Of a stretch of 64,000 nt of DNA, positions 52,758-60,443 are shown one piece after another. The stretch spans positions 868,001 through 932,000 of the forward strand of contig NZ_CP046315.1 in assembly GCF_009730335.1 (NCBI RefSeq). Direction: 5' to 3'. The stretch is from Schaalia odontolytica. GTDB lineage: Bacteria > Actinomycetota > Actinomycetes > Actinomycetales > Actinomycetaceae. The number at the start of each line of letters is the position of its first letter. Position 1 is the first letter of the stretch. The notes below the pieces were generated by a model. The model had not been told where the DNA came from. It saw only the letters and a list, made by a program, of their open reading frames with translations, and ran no database searches. Position numbers and translations under genes: made by a program.

Positions 52758-54806
52758 ATGCGCTCCTCGTGGAGGACCATCGTCGCCGGGCTCAGCCTGG
52801 CCCTCGGCGCAGCCGCAGCGGCCCTCGTGCCGCCCGCGCACGCAGCTGGCATCACGATCGCCATCGACCCCGGGCACGGTGGCTCCGACCCCGGCGCGGT
52901 CGCAAACGGCCTGCGTGAGAAAGACCTGACCCTCGCGGTCTCGCTGGCCCTGAAGGAAGAGCTGGAAAGCTACGACGGTGTCCGTGTCGTCATGACCCGC
53001 ACGACGGACACCCGTCCCTCGGAGAACATCAGCACCGACCTGTCCCGCCGCGTTGAGATGGCGGCCGCGGAGGATGCGGACGCCCTCGTCTCCATCCACT
53101 TCAACTCGGCCTCGCCCATCGCAAAGGGTGCGGAGGTCTGGTACGCGAACTCTTCCTCGTACAACTACGGCACCCACACGCAGGGACGTACCCTGTCGAA
53201 TGCTATCCAGAAGCAGCTGACCGGCCTCGGGCTGGCTGATCGCGGCATCAAGACGCGTGACAACCCCTACTACAACTACCCGGACGGCTCGACCGGCGAC
53301 TACTACGCGATCATCCGCCAGGCTCGCGAAGAGAACATGACCGGCGTCATTGTCGAGCATGCGTTCCTCACCTCGACGACCGATGCCGCCCTCCTGCGCA
53401 ACGAGAGCTTCGTGCGCTCCCTCGGTGTCGCCGATGCGACCGGCATCGCCCAGGCCTACGGGCTGAGCAAGGGCACCTGGCGCGCAGCCGGCGACTCCTG
53501 GAGCTTCATCTCCAACGGCGTGGCCAAGACCGGCTGGTTCTCTGCCGGTGGTCGCTGGTACTGGGCCGGCTCCAACAAGCAGACGATCCGCGGATGGTCC
53601 ACCATCAACGGACGCCGCTACTTCTTCGATGACTCCACCGCCATGGTGACGGGCTGGAAGAAGGAAAGCGGCAAGTGGTACTACCTGCATCCTGATGGCG
53701 ACATGGCCACCGGCTGGGTGAAGGTCGCCGGCTCCTGGTACTACATGAACGCTGACGGCGTCATGGTCACCGGCTGGCTCAAGGATGGCAACAACTGGTA
53801 CTGGCTGCGCGCCGACGGTGCGGCTGCGATTGGCTGGACCAACGTTGATGGCGCCTGGTACCTCTTCGAGGACGACGCGCGCATGCTCACCGGCTGGCAG
53901 CTGACTGAGGATGACAACCGCTGGTACTACATGCGTTCAAGCGGCCAGATGGTCACCGGCTGGCTCCTCGACGCCGGCAAGTGGTACTACCTGGATGATG
54001 AGGGCGCCATGATGACCGGCTGGACCAAGGTGAGCGACACCTGGTACCACCTGAACTCTTCCGGCGCGATGAGCACCGGCTGGCTCCTGGACGGCGCCTG
54101 GTACTGGCTGGACCCGAACTCGGGCGCGATGGCGACGGGCACGGTCACCGTTGACGGCCGCGCATCGAACTTTGCTTCCTCCGGCGCGTGGCTCGGCTAC
54201 GCGGACGGCGGCGACGCTCAGGCGGCCTCCCGCAGCGCTTCCGTCACGAACGCGTCCGGTCAGCGCCTCATCATGAGTGCACCCACCGCCTCGCGCGCGG
54301 ACATTATCGACGCGATGGAAGACGCCTGGGATCAGGCCGGCTACAGCTACCCGAGCGCCCTGGCCGCTGGCGGTGCGCCGACGATCCGCGACTTCGCGTC
54401 CATCGTCTACGACGAGGCCGTGGCCGAAGGTGTGTCCCCCGAGCTGGTCTTCGTCCAGGCGATGAAGGAAACGGGCTGGCTGCGCTTCGGCGGCGACGTG
54501 ACCGTCAACCAGTACAACTTCTCCGGCATTGGTGCGGTTGGCGGCGGCGCGAAGGGCGCCTCCTTCCCGGATGTTCGCACGGGCATCCGCGCCCAGGTCC
54601 AGCACCTGCGCGCCTACGCGGACTCCTCGGTGACCACGGCGTCGCTCGCAAACGCGGTCGTCGACCCGCGCTTCACCTACGTGCGCAAGGGCGCGGCCCC
54701 CGTGGTTGAGTACCTGGGCATTCAGGAGAACCCCAACCGCACTGGCTGGGCCGCTGCCAAGAACTATGGCTACGATCTGGTGTCCATGATGAAGGCGTAC
54801 TTCTGA
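52758..54806 (+). CDS. Secreted N-acetylmuramoyl-L-alanine amidase with 11 wall-binding repeats and a glucosaminidase-like domain
   Basis: A 682-residue secreted hydrolase with a signal peptide (about 1-29, PAHA). Residues about 31-235 are Amidase_3: IAIDPGHGGSDPGA, GLREKDLTLA, LVSIHFNSA and VIVEHAFLTS supply the zinc ligands and catalytic Glu. Residues about 240-480 hold 11 repeats of about 20 residues ending in TGW (for example SGKWYYLHPDGDMATGW), the choline-binding or glucan-binding type. Residues about 510-682 (FASIVYDEAVAEGVSPELVF, QAMKETGWLRFGGDV, QYNFSGIGAV) look like an endo-beta-N-acetylglucosaminidase with a candidate catalytic Glu in KETGW. One protein may thus cut both the stem peptide amide and the glycan strand. 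It is transcribed alone from its own promoter and ends at a hairpin. Confidence 0.9.
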   Translation: MRSSWRTIVAGLSLALGAAAAALVPPAHAAGITIAIDPGHGGSDPGAVANGLREKDLTLAVSLALKEELESYDGVRVVMTRTTDTRPSENISTDLSRRVEMAAAEDADALVSIHFNSASPIAKGAEVWYANSSSYNYGTHTQGRTLSNAIQKQLTGLGLADRGIKTRDNPYYNYPDGSTGDYYAIIRQAREENMTGVIVEHAFLTSTTDAALLRNESFVRSLGVADATGIAQAYGLSKGTWRAAGDSWSFISNGVAKTGWFSAGGRWYWAGSNKQTIRGWSTINGRRYFFDDSTAMVTGWKKESGKWYYLHPDGDMATGWVKVAGSWYYMNADGVMVTGWLKDGNNWYWLRADGAAAIGWTNVDGAWYLFEDDARMLTGWQLTEDDNRWYYMRSSGQMVTGWLLDAGKWYYLDDEGAMMTGWTKVSDTWYHLNSSGAMSTGWLLDGAWYWLDPNSGAMATGTVTVDGRASNFASSGAWLGYADGGDAQAASRSASVTNASGQRLIMSAPTASRADIIDAMEDAWDQAGYSYPSALAAGGAPTIRDFASIVYDEAVAEGVSPELVFVQAMKETGWLRFGGDVTVNQYNFSGIGAVGGGAKGASFPDVRTGIRAQVQHLRAYADSSVTTASLANAVVDPRFTYVRKGAAPVVEYLGIQENPNRTGWAAAKNYGYDLVSMMKAYF

Positions 54807-54822
54807 GAGTTCTTCTGTGACG

Positions 54823-54868
54823 AGGCCGGGGCCGGCTGCGCGATTCAGCGTGGCTGGCCCCGGCCTTT
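54823..54868 (+). terminator. Terminator of the amidase gene
   Basis: AGGCCGGGGCCGGC and GCTGGCCCCGGCCT pair over 14 bp, with one mismatch, around a 16-base loop, followed by TTT. The left arm begins with an exact copy of the 12-base word. Confidence 0.85.
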
Positions 54869-55087
54869 CATCTCGCAGGCAATTCCCATCAGGTCTGTTT
54901 TGCCGTATTGAGAAAACGTTGGAATACCAACGGCGTGGTTTCAAAAGTTGAAAGAGATGTCGGGGAATTGCATGCGGAATTGGGGGATTTGTAGCAGTGT
55001 GCTGGGGTGGTCCGGTGTTGTCGGGCACTTCGCTGTTGCTCCGCTCCGGTGCTTGAGCGTCCGTAGCTACCCTCGATCATGTGCGCC

Positions 55088-55203
55088 GGATAGGACGTGC
55101 GCATCTGGATAGGTTATGCGCATCTGGATAGGTTATTGCGTTCTGGATAGCTTATTTTCCTATCCAGAACGTCGTTTCCTATCCAGAACGTCGTTTCCTA
55201 TCC
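55088..55203. repeat. 19-bp-phased array of seven GGATAG sites
   Basis: GGATAG occurs at 55088, 55107, 55126 and 55145, and its complement CTATCC at 55160, 55179 and 55198. Every step within each set is exactly 19 bp. The core is TCTGGATAG, except CCGGATAG in the first unit. The two inner units form a 12-bp perfect inverted repeat (CGTTCTGGATAG / CTATCCAGAACG) around nine AT-rich bases. No gene occupies 54869-55305; only short frames without family support are open. The array lies between two convergent genes, both closed off by hairpins, so it is not an ordinary promoter operator. It resembles iterons or a multi-site protein-binding array. Confidence 0.9.
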
Positions 55204-55305
55204 AGAATCGCGCTCGGCTGGCGAGCTGGGGAGCGACACACGTGAAAACCCCGCGGAGTCGAACGTGCGCGACAATGAGCGCGCCTCCGTGAGTAGCCCA
55301 GTTTG

Positions 55306-55345
55306 CACGAGGCCCCGGGCGCTTTCCAAAGCGCCCGGGGCCTCG
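55306..55345. terminator. Perfect 19-bp terminator hairpin after the rhamnose gene
   Basis: The arms 55306-55324 and 55327-55345 are exact inverse complements (ACGAGGCCCCGGGCGCTTT outward) with a two-base centre. On the minus strand it lies just after the rml fusion stop. Confidence 0.9.
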
Positions 55346-55357
55346 TACGTGTGGCGA

Positions 55358-56785
55358 TTAGCCGCGCAGAGAAGCGACGTAGGAGTCGATGCGCTGCGAG
55401 GAATCCTCGGGGGTGAAGCCCGCGGCCTTGATCTTCGTCAGGTCGAGGACGGAGGACAGCGGACGCGGAGCTACCTCGCGGCCCGCGAAGTACTCCTCCG
55501 TCGTCACCTCGGTGACGTCTTCCGGATTGCGGCCGCACAGCTCGAACACACGCTTGGCGATCTGCGCCCAACTCATGACCGGTCCCTCGCCCGACAGGTT
55601 GTAGGTGCCAAATGGGGCGTCGCTGGTCAGCAGGTGAATAATACCCTTGGCCAGGTCGGAGGTGAAGGTCAGGCGGCCCACCTGGTCGGACACGACCGAG
55701 GGGGATGTGCCCTGATCCGCCAGGGACACCATGGTCTTCAGGAAGTTCTTGCCGTCGCCCACAACCCAGGAGGTGCGCACAATGTAGTGCTTCGGCGTCG
55801 AGGCCACAGCGGCGTCGCCGCCCGCCTTCGACTGGCCGTACGCGCCGAGGGGAGAGGGGGCCTCATCCTCAATGTGCACGTCCTGCGTGCCATCGAAGAC
55901 GTACTCCGTCGAGATGTGGACCATCGTCGCACCGTGAGCGGTCGCCTCGCGGGCCAGGATTGCCGGGCCCGTCGAGTTCGCCTGCCAGGTCGCACGGCGA
56001 CCCTCGGGCGTCTCAGCGCCGTCGACGTTCGTCCACGCCGCCGCGTTGATCACCACGTCGATGTCATCCCACGGCAGAGCGGCCACCCGCTCGGCGTCGG
56101 AAATCGATACCTCGGGCAGGTCCACGCCCGTCACCGTGAAGCCTGCCTCGGGCAGCGCGCGCATGAGCTCGCGGCCCAGCTGGCCGTTTGCGCCCGTCAC
56201 GAGCGCGCGACGACCCAAGGGAGCCGGGGCAGGGAAGGGGGTCACATCGGCCATGCGCGGGTGTGCCTTGTCCTTGTCGGACAGGATGGCGCGCTCGAGC
56301 GGGATCGGCCAATCCACGGCGGCCGTCTCGTCAGCCAGGTTCAGGAAGGTGTAGCGCGCGTCCGGCGACCAGTGGTCGTTGACCAGGTACGTGTAGGCCG
56401 TGTTCGGCTCCAGAGTCTGGTAGGAGTTGCCCACGCCCTTGGGGACGAACACCGCGACGCCCGGATCAATGATCGTCGTGTAGACGGTGCCGAAGGACGG
56501 GCCCTCGCGCAGGTCCACCCACGCGCCAAATACGCGACCGGTTGCGACCGACACGAACTTATCCCACGGCTCCGCGTGAATGCCTCGCGTCACGCCGACC
56601 TCGTCGTTGAACGAGATGTTGTTCTGCACGGGCTGGAAATCCGGCAGGCCCAGCGCGACCATCTTCTCGCGCTGCCAATTCTCCTTGAACCAGCCTCGGT
56701 TATCGCCGTGAACAGTCAGATCAATGCGCAAAAAGCCGGGGATCGGCGTGGTCGTAATCCCCAGGGGCTTAGCGGTGGGCGCCAT
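55358..56785 (-). CDS. dTDP-4-dehydrorhamnose 3,5-epimerase / reductase fusion (RmlC-RmlD)
   Basis: A 475-residue bifunctional enzyme. Residues about 1-185 are a RmlC cupin: DNRGWFKENWQREKMVALGL, QNNISFNDEVGVTRGIHAEP (active-site His) and KGVGNSYQTLEPNTAYTYLV. Residues about 190-475 are a RmlD reductase: RRALVTGANGQLGRELMRAL, DVVINAAAWTNVDGAETPEG, HISTEYVFDGTQDVHIEDEA and GAYGQSKAGGDAAVA (YxxxK). Together they perform the last two steps from dTDP-4-keto-6-deoxyglucose to dTDP-L-rhamnose. Such fusions occur in actinobacteria. TAAGGAAG precedes ATG 56785. It is divergent from rmlA; rmlB, the middle enzyme, is not in the window. Confidence 0.94.
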   Translation of the reverse strand: MAPTAKPLGITTTPIPGFLRIDLTVHGDNRGWFKENWQREKMVALGLPDFQPVQNNISFNDEVGVTRGIHAEPWDKFVSVATGRVFGAWVDLREGPSFGTVYTTIIDPGVAVFVPKGVGNSYQTLEPNTAYTYLVNDHWSPDARYTFLNLADETAAVDWPIPLERAILSDKDKAHPRMADVTPFPAPAPLGRRALVTGANGQLGRELMRALPEAGFTVTGVDLPEVSISDAERVAALPWDDIDVVINAAAWTNVDGAETPEGRRATWQANSTGPAILAREATAHGATMVHISTEYVFDGTQDVHIEDEAPSPLGAYGQSKAGGDAAVASTPKHYIVRTSWVVGDGKNFLKTMVSLADQGTSPSVVSDQVGRLTFTSDLAKGIIHLLTSDAPFGTYNLSGEGPVMSWAQIAKRVFELCGRNPEDVTEVTTEEYFAGREVAPRPLSSVLDLTKIKAAGFTPEDSSQRIDSYVASLRG

Positions 56786-56899
56786 GGTTCTTCCTTACGT
56801 GCGTGGTTTTTGTGCGGACGCAACATTCCATGTAAATACTATCCGATCTGCGCCCCCGCGGCGGTGTACGCCGACCCATGGGCGCGCGCGGGGACAAAG

Positions 56900-56929
56900 T
56901 TGTGAAAAATACTGTTGTATAGGGATAAT
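56900..56929 (+). promoter_or_regulatory. Promoter of rmlA
   Basis: TTGTGA (56900-56905) and GATAAT (56924-56929) are 18 bp apart in an AT-rich patch. The start codon is 50 bases downstream, leaving a leader with GGAGG. Confidence 0.55.
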
Positions 56930-56979
56930 TGTCAACGACGCGCGACCCACACGAGGACGCGCCGGGAAGCGGAGGCAAC

Positions 56980-57852
56980 ATGAAAGGCATCATCCTGGCG
57001 GGCGGCTCGGGCACCCGTCTCAACCCGATTACGCTGGGGACATCGAAGCAGCTCGTCCCCGTCTACGACAAGCCGATGATCTACTACCCGCTGTCGACCC
57101 TCATGCTGGCGGGCATTTCTGAGGTCCTCGTCATTACGACCCCCCACGACGCGCCGTCGTTCCACCGCCTGCTCGGCGATGGCAGCCAGCTTGGTGTCAA
57201 CATCTCCTACGCTGTCCAGCACGAGCCCAACGGCCTCGCGCAGGCCTTCGTGCTCGGTGCCGATCATGTGGGTAACGACAGTGCCGCCCTGGTCCTGGGC
57301 GACAACATCTTCTACGGTCCCGGCATGGGTGCCCAGCTGCGCCGTCACGTCGACCCCGACGGCGGTGCCGTCTTCGCCTATCACGTGTCCAACCCGCGTG
57401 AGTACGGCGTCGTCGAATTCGACGAGGAGTTCAACGCGCTGTCCATCGAGGAGAAGCCCGAGCACCCCAAGTCGAACTACGCGGTGCCTGGCCTGTACTT
57501 CTACGACAATGACGTGGTCGAGATCGCCCGCAACCTCAAGCCGAGCGCGCGCGGTGAGTACGAGATCACCGACGTGAACCGCTCCTACCTCGAGGCCGGC
57601 AAGCTCAAGGTCGAGGTCCTCCCGCGCGGCACCGCGTGGCTCGACACCGGTACGTTCGACTCCCTCGCTGACGCCACCGCCTTCGTGCGTACGGTCGAGG
57701 CCCGCCAGGGCATGAAGATCGGTGCCCCCGAAGAGGTCGCGTGGCGTATGGGTTTCATTGACGACGAAGGCCTGCGTCAGCGCGCCGAGCCCCTGGTCAA
57801 GTCCGGCTACGGTGCCTACCTGCTCGAGCTGCTTGAGCGAGAGGGGCGCTGA
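56980..57852 (+). CDS. rmlA: Glucose-1-phosphate thymidylyltransferase RmlA
   Basis: A 290-residue nucleotidyltransferase. [20 protein letters not shown] is the GxGTRL loop, [20 protein letters not shown] follows, and [20 protein letters not shown] with [13 protein letters not shown] is the sugar-phosphate site. [20 protein letters not shown] and [20 protein letters not shown] complete the short homotetrameric RmlA. It makes dTDP-glucose from dTTP and glucose 1-phosphate. The start at ATG 56980 has GGAGGC nine bases before it. The next gene begins immediately after the stop, so rmlA is co-transcribed with the second GT2/DUF2304 pair. Confidence 0.96.
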   Translation: MKGIILAGGSGTRLNPITLGTSKQLVPVYDKPMIYYPLSTLMLAGISEVLVITTPHDAPSFHRLLGDGSQLGVNISYAVQHEPNGLAQAFVLGADHVGNDSAALVLGDNIFYGPGMGAQLRRHVDPDGGAVFAYHVSNPREYGVVEFDEEFNALSIEEKPEHPKSNYAVPGLYFYDNDVVEIARNLKPSARGEYEITDVNRSYLEAGKLKVEVLPRGTAWLDTGTFDSLADATAFVRTVEARQGMKIGAPEEVAWRMGFIDDEGLRQRAEPLVKSGYGAYLLELLEREGR

Positions 57853-58608
57853 GTGAGCCGTCCCAGTGCTCAGTCCCGCCTGCTCATCGTTATTCCCGCG
57901 TGGAACGAGGAGGAGGTGCTCGGTGATGTCCTCGAGATGGTGAAGGCTGAAAAACCTTCATTCGCGGACATCCTCGTGGTCTCCGACGGGTCGACGGACG
58001 CGACCGCCGATATCGCGCGCGCCGCGGGCGTGGCCGTCCTCGACCTGCCGCTCAACCTGGGGGTCGGCGGCGCGATGCGCGCCGGCTTCCAGTACGCGCG
58101 GCGCGTGGGCTACGAGTATGCGTGTCAGCTCGACGCGGACGGCCAGCACGATCCGCGCGAGATTGAGACGCTCATCGAGACGGCCTCAAGCGAGCACGCG
58201 GACGTCGTCATCGGCTCGCGTTTTGCGGGTAAGGGCAACTACCATGCGCGGGGCCCGCGCAAGTGGGCGATGAACCTCTTCTCGTTCATCCTCTCGCGCG
58301 TGTGTGAGACTCGCTTGAGCGATACGACCAGCGGTTTCAAGCTCTACGGTCCCCGCGCGCTCTCGCTCTTCGCGCACAACTACCCGGCCGAATACCTCGG
58401 TGACACGATCGGTGCGCTCGTCATTGCGGCGCGCTCGCACTTGGTCGTGCGCGAGGTCGGCGTGCAGATGCACCCGCGCGCGGGCGGCGAGCCCTCCCAC
58501 AACCCGATCAAATCGGCGCTCTTCCTGGTGCAGGCGACGATGGCCCTCGCGGTCTCGCTGTCGCGTCCCGGTGAGAAGGTCGCCCCGGCGCCGGAGGAGA
58601 ATGCATGA
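57853..58608 (+). CDS. GT2 glycosyltransferase (polyprenyl-phosphate sugar synthase type), copy 2
   Basis: A 251-residue GT-A enzyme. LIVIPAWNEEEVLGDVLEMV, ILVVSDGSTDATADIARAAG, LNLGVGGAMRAGFQYARRVG and ACQLDADGQHDPREIETLIE hold the nucleotide and DxD motifs. VVIGSRFAGKGNYHARGPRK and LSDTTSGFKLYGPRAL are typical of dolichyl-phosphate-mannose-synthase-like enzymes. No strong membrane helix is present. It starts at GTG 57853, directly after the rmlA stop, and overlaps the DUF2304 gene by four bases. Its place behind rmlA suggests a role in the rhamnose glycan, though the donor is unproven. Confidence 0.88.
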   Translation: MSRPSAQSRLLIVIPAWNEEEVLGDVLEMVKAEKPSFADILVVSDGSTDATADIARAAGVAVLDLPLNLGVGGAMRAGFQYARRVGYEYACQLDADGQHDPREIETLIETASSEHADVVIGSRFAGKGNYHARGPRKWAMNLFSFILSRVCETRLSDTTSGFKLYGPRALSLFAHNYPAEYLGDTIGALVIAARSHLVVREVGVQMHPRAGGEPSHNPIKSALFLVQATMALAVSLSRPGEKVAPAPEENA

Positions 58609-58997
58609 GCCCCACTTATCTGCTCGGACTGGTGTTCGCGATCATCATCTTGGTGATGGTGTTCGTCAAGATGCGTAACTCAGGTCTGAAGGAACGCTAC
58701 GGCCTGTGGTGGTACTGCATCGCCTTCTTTACGGCGCTGCTGTCCATCTTCCCGCCGATCCTGAAGTGGACGGCGCTGCAGCTCGGTGTTGTCGTTCCGC
58801 TGAACCTCGGGTTCTTCCTGGCGGGGGTGGTGCTGCTTCTCCTGTCGCTGCGTTTCTCGGTGGACCTGTCGCGTTCGGATGAGGATCGACGTCGCCTGAC
58901 TGAGGAGGCTGCGATCCTGCGCCTGCAGGTGGAGGATCTGCAGCGCCGCGTCGATGCTCTCGAGGCGTCCCACCGGGGGGACGGTCAGTCCCACTGA
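58605..58997 (+). CDS. DUF2304 family membrane protein, copy 2
   Basis: A 130-residue protein with three hydrophobic helices (YLLGLVFAIIILVMVFV, YCIAFFTALLSIFPPILKWT and LNLGFFLAGVVLLLLSLRFS) and a C-terminal coiled coil (RRLTEEAAILRLQVEDLQRR). GLKERYGLWWY between the first two helices is the best-known DUF2304 motif. It is the partner of the GT2 gene with which it overlaps. The coiled coil may hold the soluble glycosyltransferase at the membrane. A strong terminator follows. Confidence 0.85.
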   Translation: MSPTYLLGLVFAIIILVMVFVKMRNSGLKERYGLWWYCIAFFTALLSIFPPILKWTALQLGVVVPLNLGFFLAGVVLLLLSLRFSVDLSRSDEDRRRLTEEAAILRLQVEDLQRRVDALEASHRGDGQSH

Positions 58998-59029
58998 GGC
59001 GTCGGCGCGCGCAACTGAATAAACGAGGC

Positions 59030-59065
59030 CGGGGCCCGTCAGGTGGAAACCTGACGGGCCCCGGT
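59030..59065. terminator. Strong bidirectional terminator
   Basis: CCGGGGCCCGTCAGGT, loop GGAA, ACCTGACGGGCCCCGG: a perfect 16-bp stem followed by TTT. It closes the rmlA operon and overlaps one copy of the 12-base word. Confidence 0.92.
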
Positions 59066-59118
59066 TTGTGATGTGGGAGCGCCCGCGGGAGGGAGGACGG
59101 TGGACAGACGCGGCGCGG

Positions 59119-60300
59119 TTAGTGCAGCAGCGTGCCGTCGGGGTCGAGGGTGAGGCGCTCAGTGGGGGCAGCCGGGTCGACTTCGCCCTCGGCGAGCTTG
59201 CGCTTCAGAGCCGAGGCGGGGCGCGACACCGGGACGGTGTCCTCGCTGGGGGCATCATTGTCGGTCTCGTCCGCCGCGCTCGCGGTGGGTTTCGAGGCCT
59301 CGACGGGTGAGGCGGAGGGGGATTCGACAGGGGTCAGGGAGATGCGTGCCCCCATCGCGGATGCGTGCGAGGGCAGCAGGGGCTCACCGTCGAGGTCTTT
59401 TGCCAGGTCGTCGAGCATTGAGCGGGCTTCTTCGACGATGGAGGAGTCTTCGGCGTGCAGGCCGTGCACGAGCCAGCGCACGAGCGCGATCTCGGACAGG
59501 AGCTGGGCGCGCGTGAAGACGTGCAGGTCGGTGGCGCGGCGCTCGTGGCCGTAGGTCTCGCGGAAACGGTCGAGGAAAGCGTCGGAGGCGGTGGCCTGGA
59601 CCCATGCGATGTCGAGTGCGGGGTCGCCGACGTGTGCGCTGGTCCAGCCGCCGATGGCGAGGAGTGAGCCGCGCTTGACGGACAGGCAGCGCTCCTGGAT
59701 ATCGCCGTGGATGGGTGCGGAGGGGAAGCGCCACAGGGACACGTCCTCGAGGGCGGTCTCCCAGCGGCTCCACAGGGCGGCGGGGATGGCGACTTCGCGG
59801 GCGGCCTCGTCGAGGAGGGCGAGGTTGCGGTCGCGGCACTCGATGGCCGTGTAGCTGGGCAGGCCAATCGAGGAGAAGACGGTCTCGGGGAGGTTGTGCA
59901 GGGCTGCGAGGGCACGTCCGAGGGATGAGGGCAGCAGGGGATCGGTGTCAAGATCCTCGTCCGAGGGGGCGGTGCCGCCCGGGTCGCGGTGGACGTAGAC
60001 GGTACCGCCGTCGCTGGTCTTTACCTGGCCTGCCAGGCGCGGCACGTCGAAGGGAATGTAGTCATGGTCGTGTGCCTGGCCGAGTCGATCCAGGATGCCG
60101 GAGGTCGCCTCGAGCGCGGGTCCGGAGACCTCCTCGTGGGGGCAGGTGACGATCCAGCGGTGTCCGGCGGCGTCTTCGATGCCGGTCACGGTGGAGAGCT
60201 CGTCGCTGTAGGTGGGCGGGCGCAGGGCGGTGACGCGCATGCCGGGGACGGCTGCGGTGGCCAGGGCTGCCAGTTCGAGGGGGCTCTTGCGGGAGGTCAT
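59119..60300 (-). CDS. Phosphotransferase-fold (APH-like) protein with altered catalytic residues
   Basis: A 393-residue soluble protein. SSLGRALAALHNLPE, the Brenner-type core PIHGDIQERCLSVKRGSLLA and IGGWTSAHVGDPALDIAWVQ show the aminoglycoside/macrolide kinase fold. The catalytic HGD is kept, but the Asn that normally follows (HGDxxxxN) is Cys, and the metal-binding Asp of IDW is Gly (IGGW). Phosphotransfer is therefore doubtful. The C-terminal 90 residues are Ser/Pro/Glu-rich and disordered. A TACGTT box lies six bases before ATG 60300. It sits just upstream of and divergent from tadA, where TadZ-type regulators are often found, but it is not TadZ. Confidence 0.75.
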   Translation of the reverse strand: MTSRKSPLELAALATAAVPGMRVTALRPPTYSDELSTVTGIEDAAGHRWIVTCPHEEVSGPALEATSGILDRLGQAHDHDYIPFDVPRLAGQVKTSDGGTVYVHRDPGGTAPSDEDLDTDPLLPSSLGRALAALHNLPETVFSSIGLPSYTAIECRDRNLALLDEAAREVAIPAALWSRWETALEDVSLWRFPSAPIHGDIQERCLSVKRGSLLAIGGWTSAHVGDPALDIAWVQATASDAFLDRFRETYGHERRATDLHVFTRAQLLSEIALVRWLVHGLHAEDSSIVEEARSMLDDLAKDLDGEPLLPSHASAMGARISLTPVESPSASPVEASKPTASAADETDNDAPSEDTVPVSRPASALKRKLAEGEVDPAAPTERLTLDPDGTLLH

Positions 60301-60306
60301 TGCCTT

Positions 60307-60312
60307 AACGTA
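60307..60312 (-). promoter_or_regulatory. -10 box of the APH-like gene, leaderless layout
   Basis: On the minus strand TACGTT is followed by AAGGCA and ATG at 60300. AAGG is adjacent to the start and too close to be a good ribosome-binding site. Confidence 0.5.
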
Positions 60313-60443
60313 TCGCGGCCTGGGCCCGGGCGCTCATCCCCGCGCGGGCGCGAGGAGGATTGAACGAATGTGGGTTTGCTCCTTGCCGAAAAACTCTGTT
60401 ACTTTTGACACATTGACCCGGTCTGTAGCAAGGAGGCGCAGCG

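Noticed and set aside
54889-55104. A 71-residue minus-strand gene between the amidase and the 19-bp array
   Set aside because: No ribosome-binding site, no leaderless -10 and no recognisable motif; it begins inside the first units of the array.
55088-55203. CRISPR array
   Set aside because: The repeats are 19 bp apart with a core of about nine bases, the spacers are not unique, both orientations occur and no cas gene is nearby.
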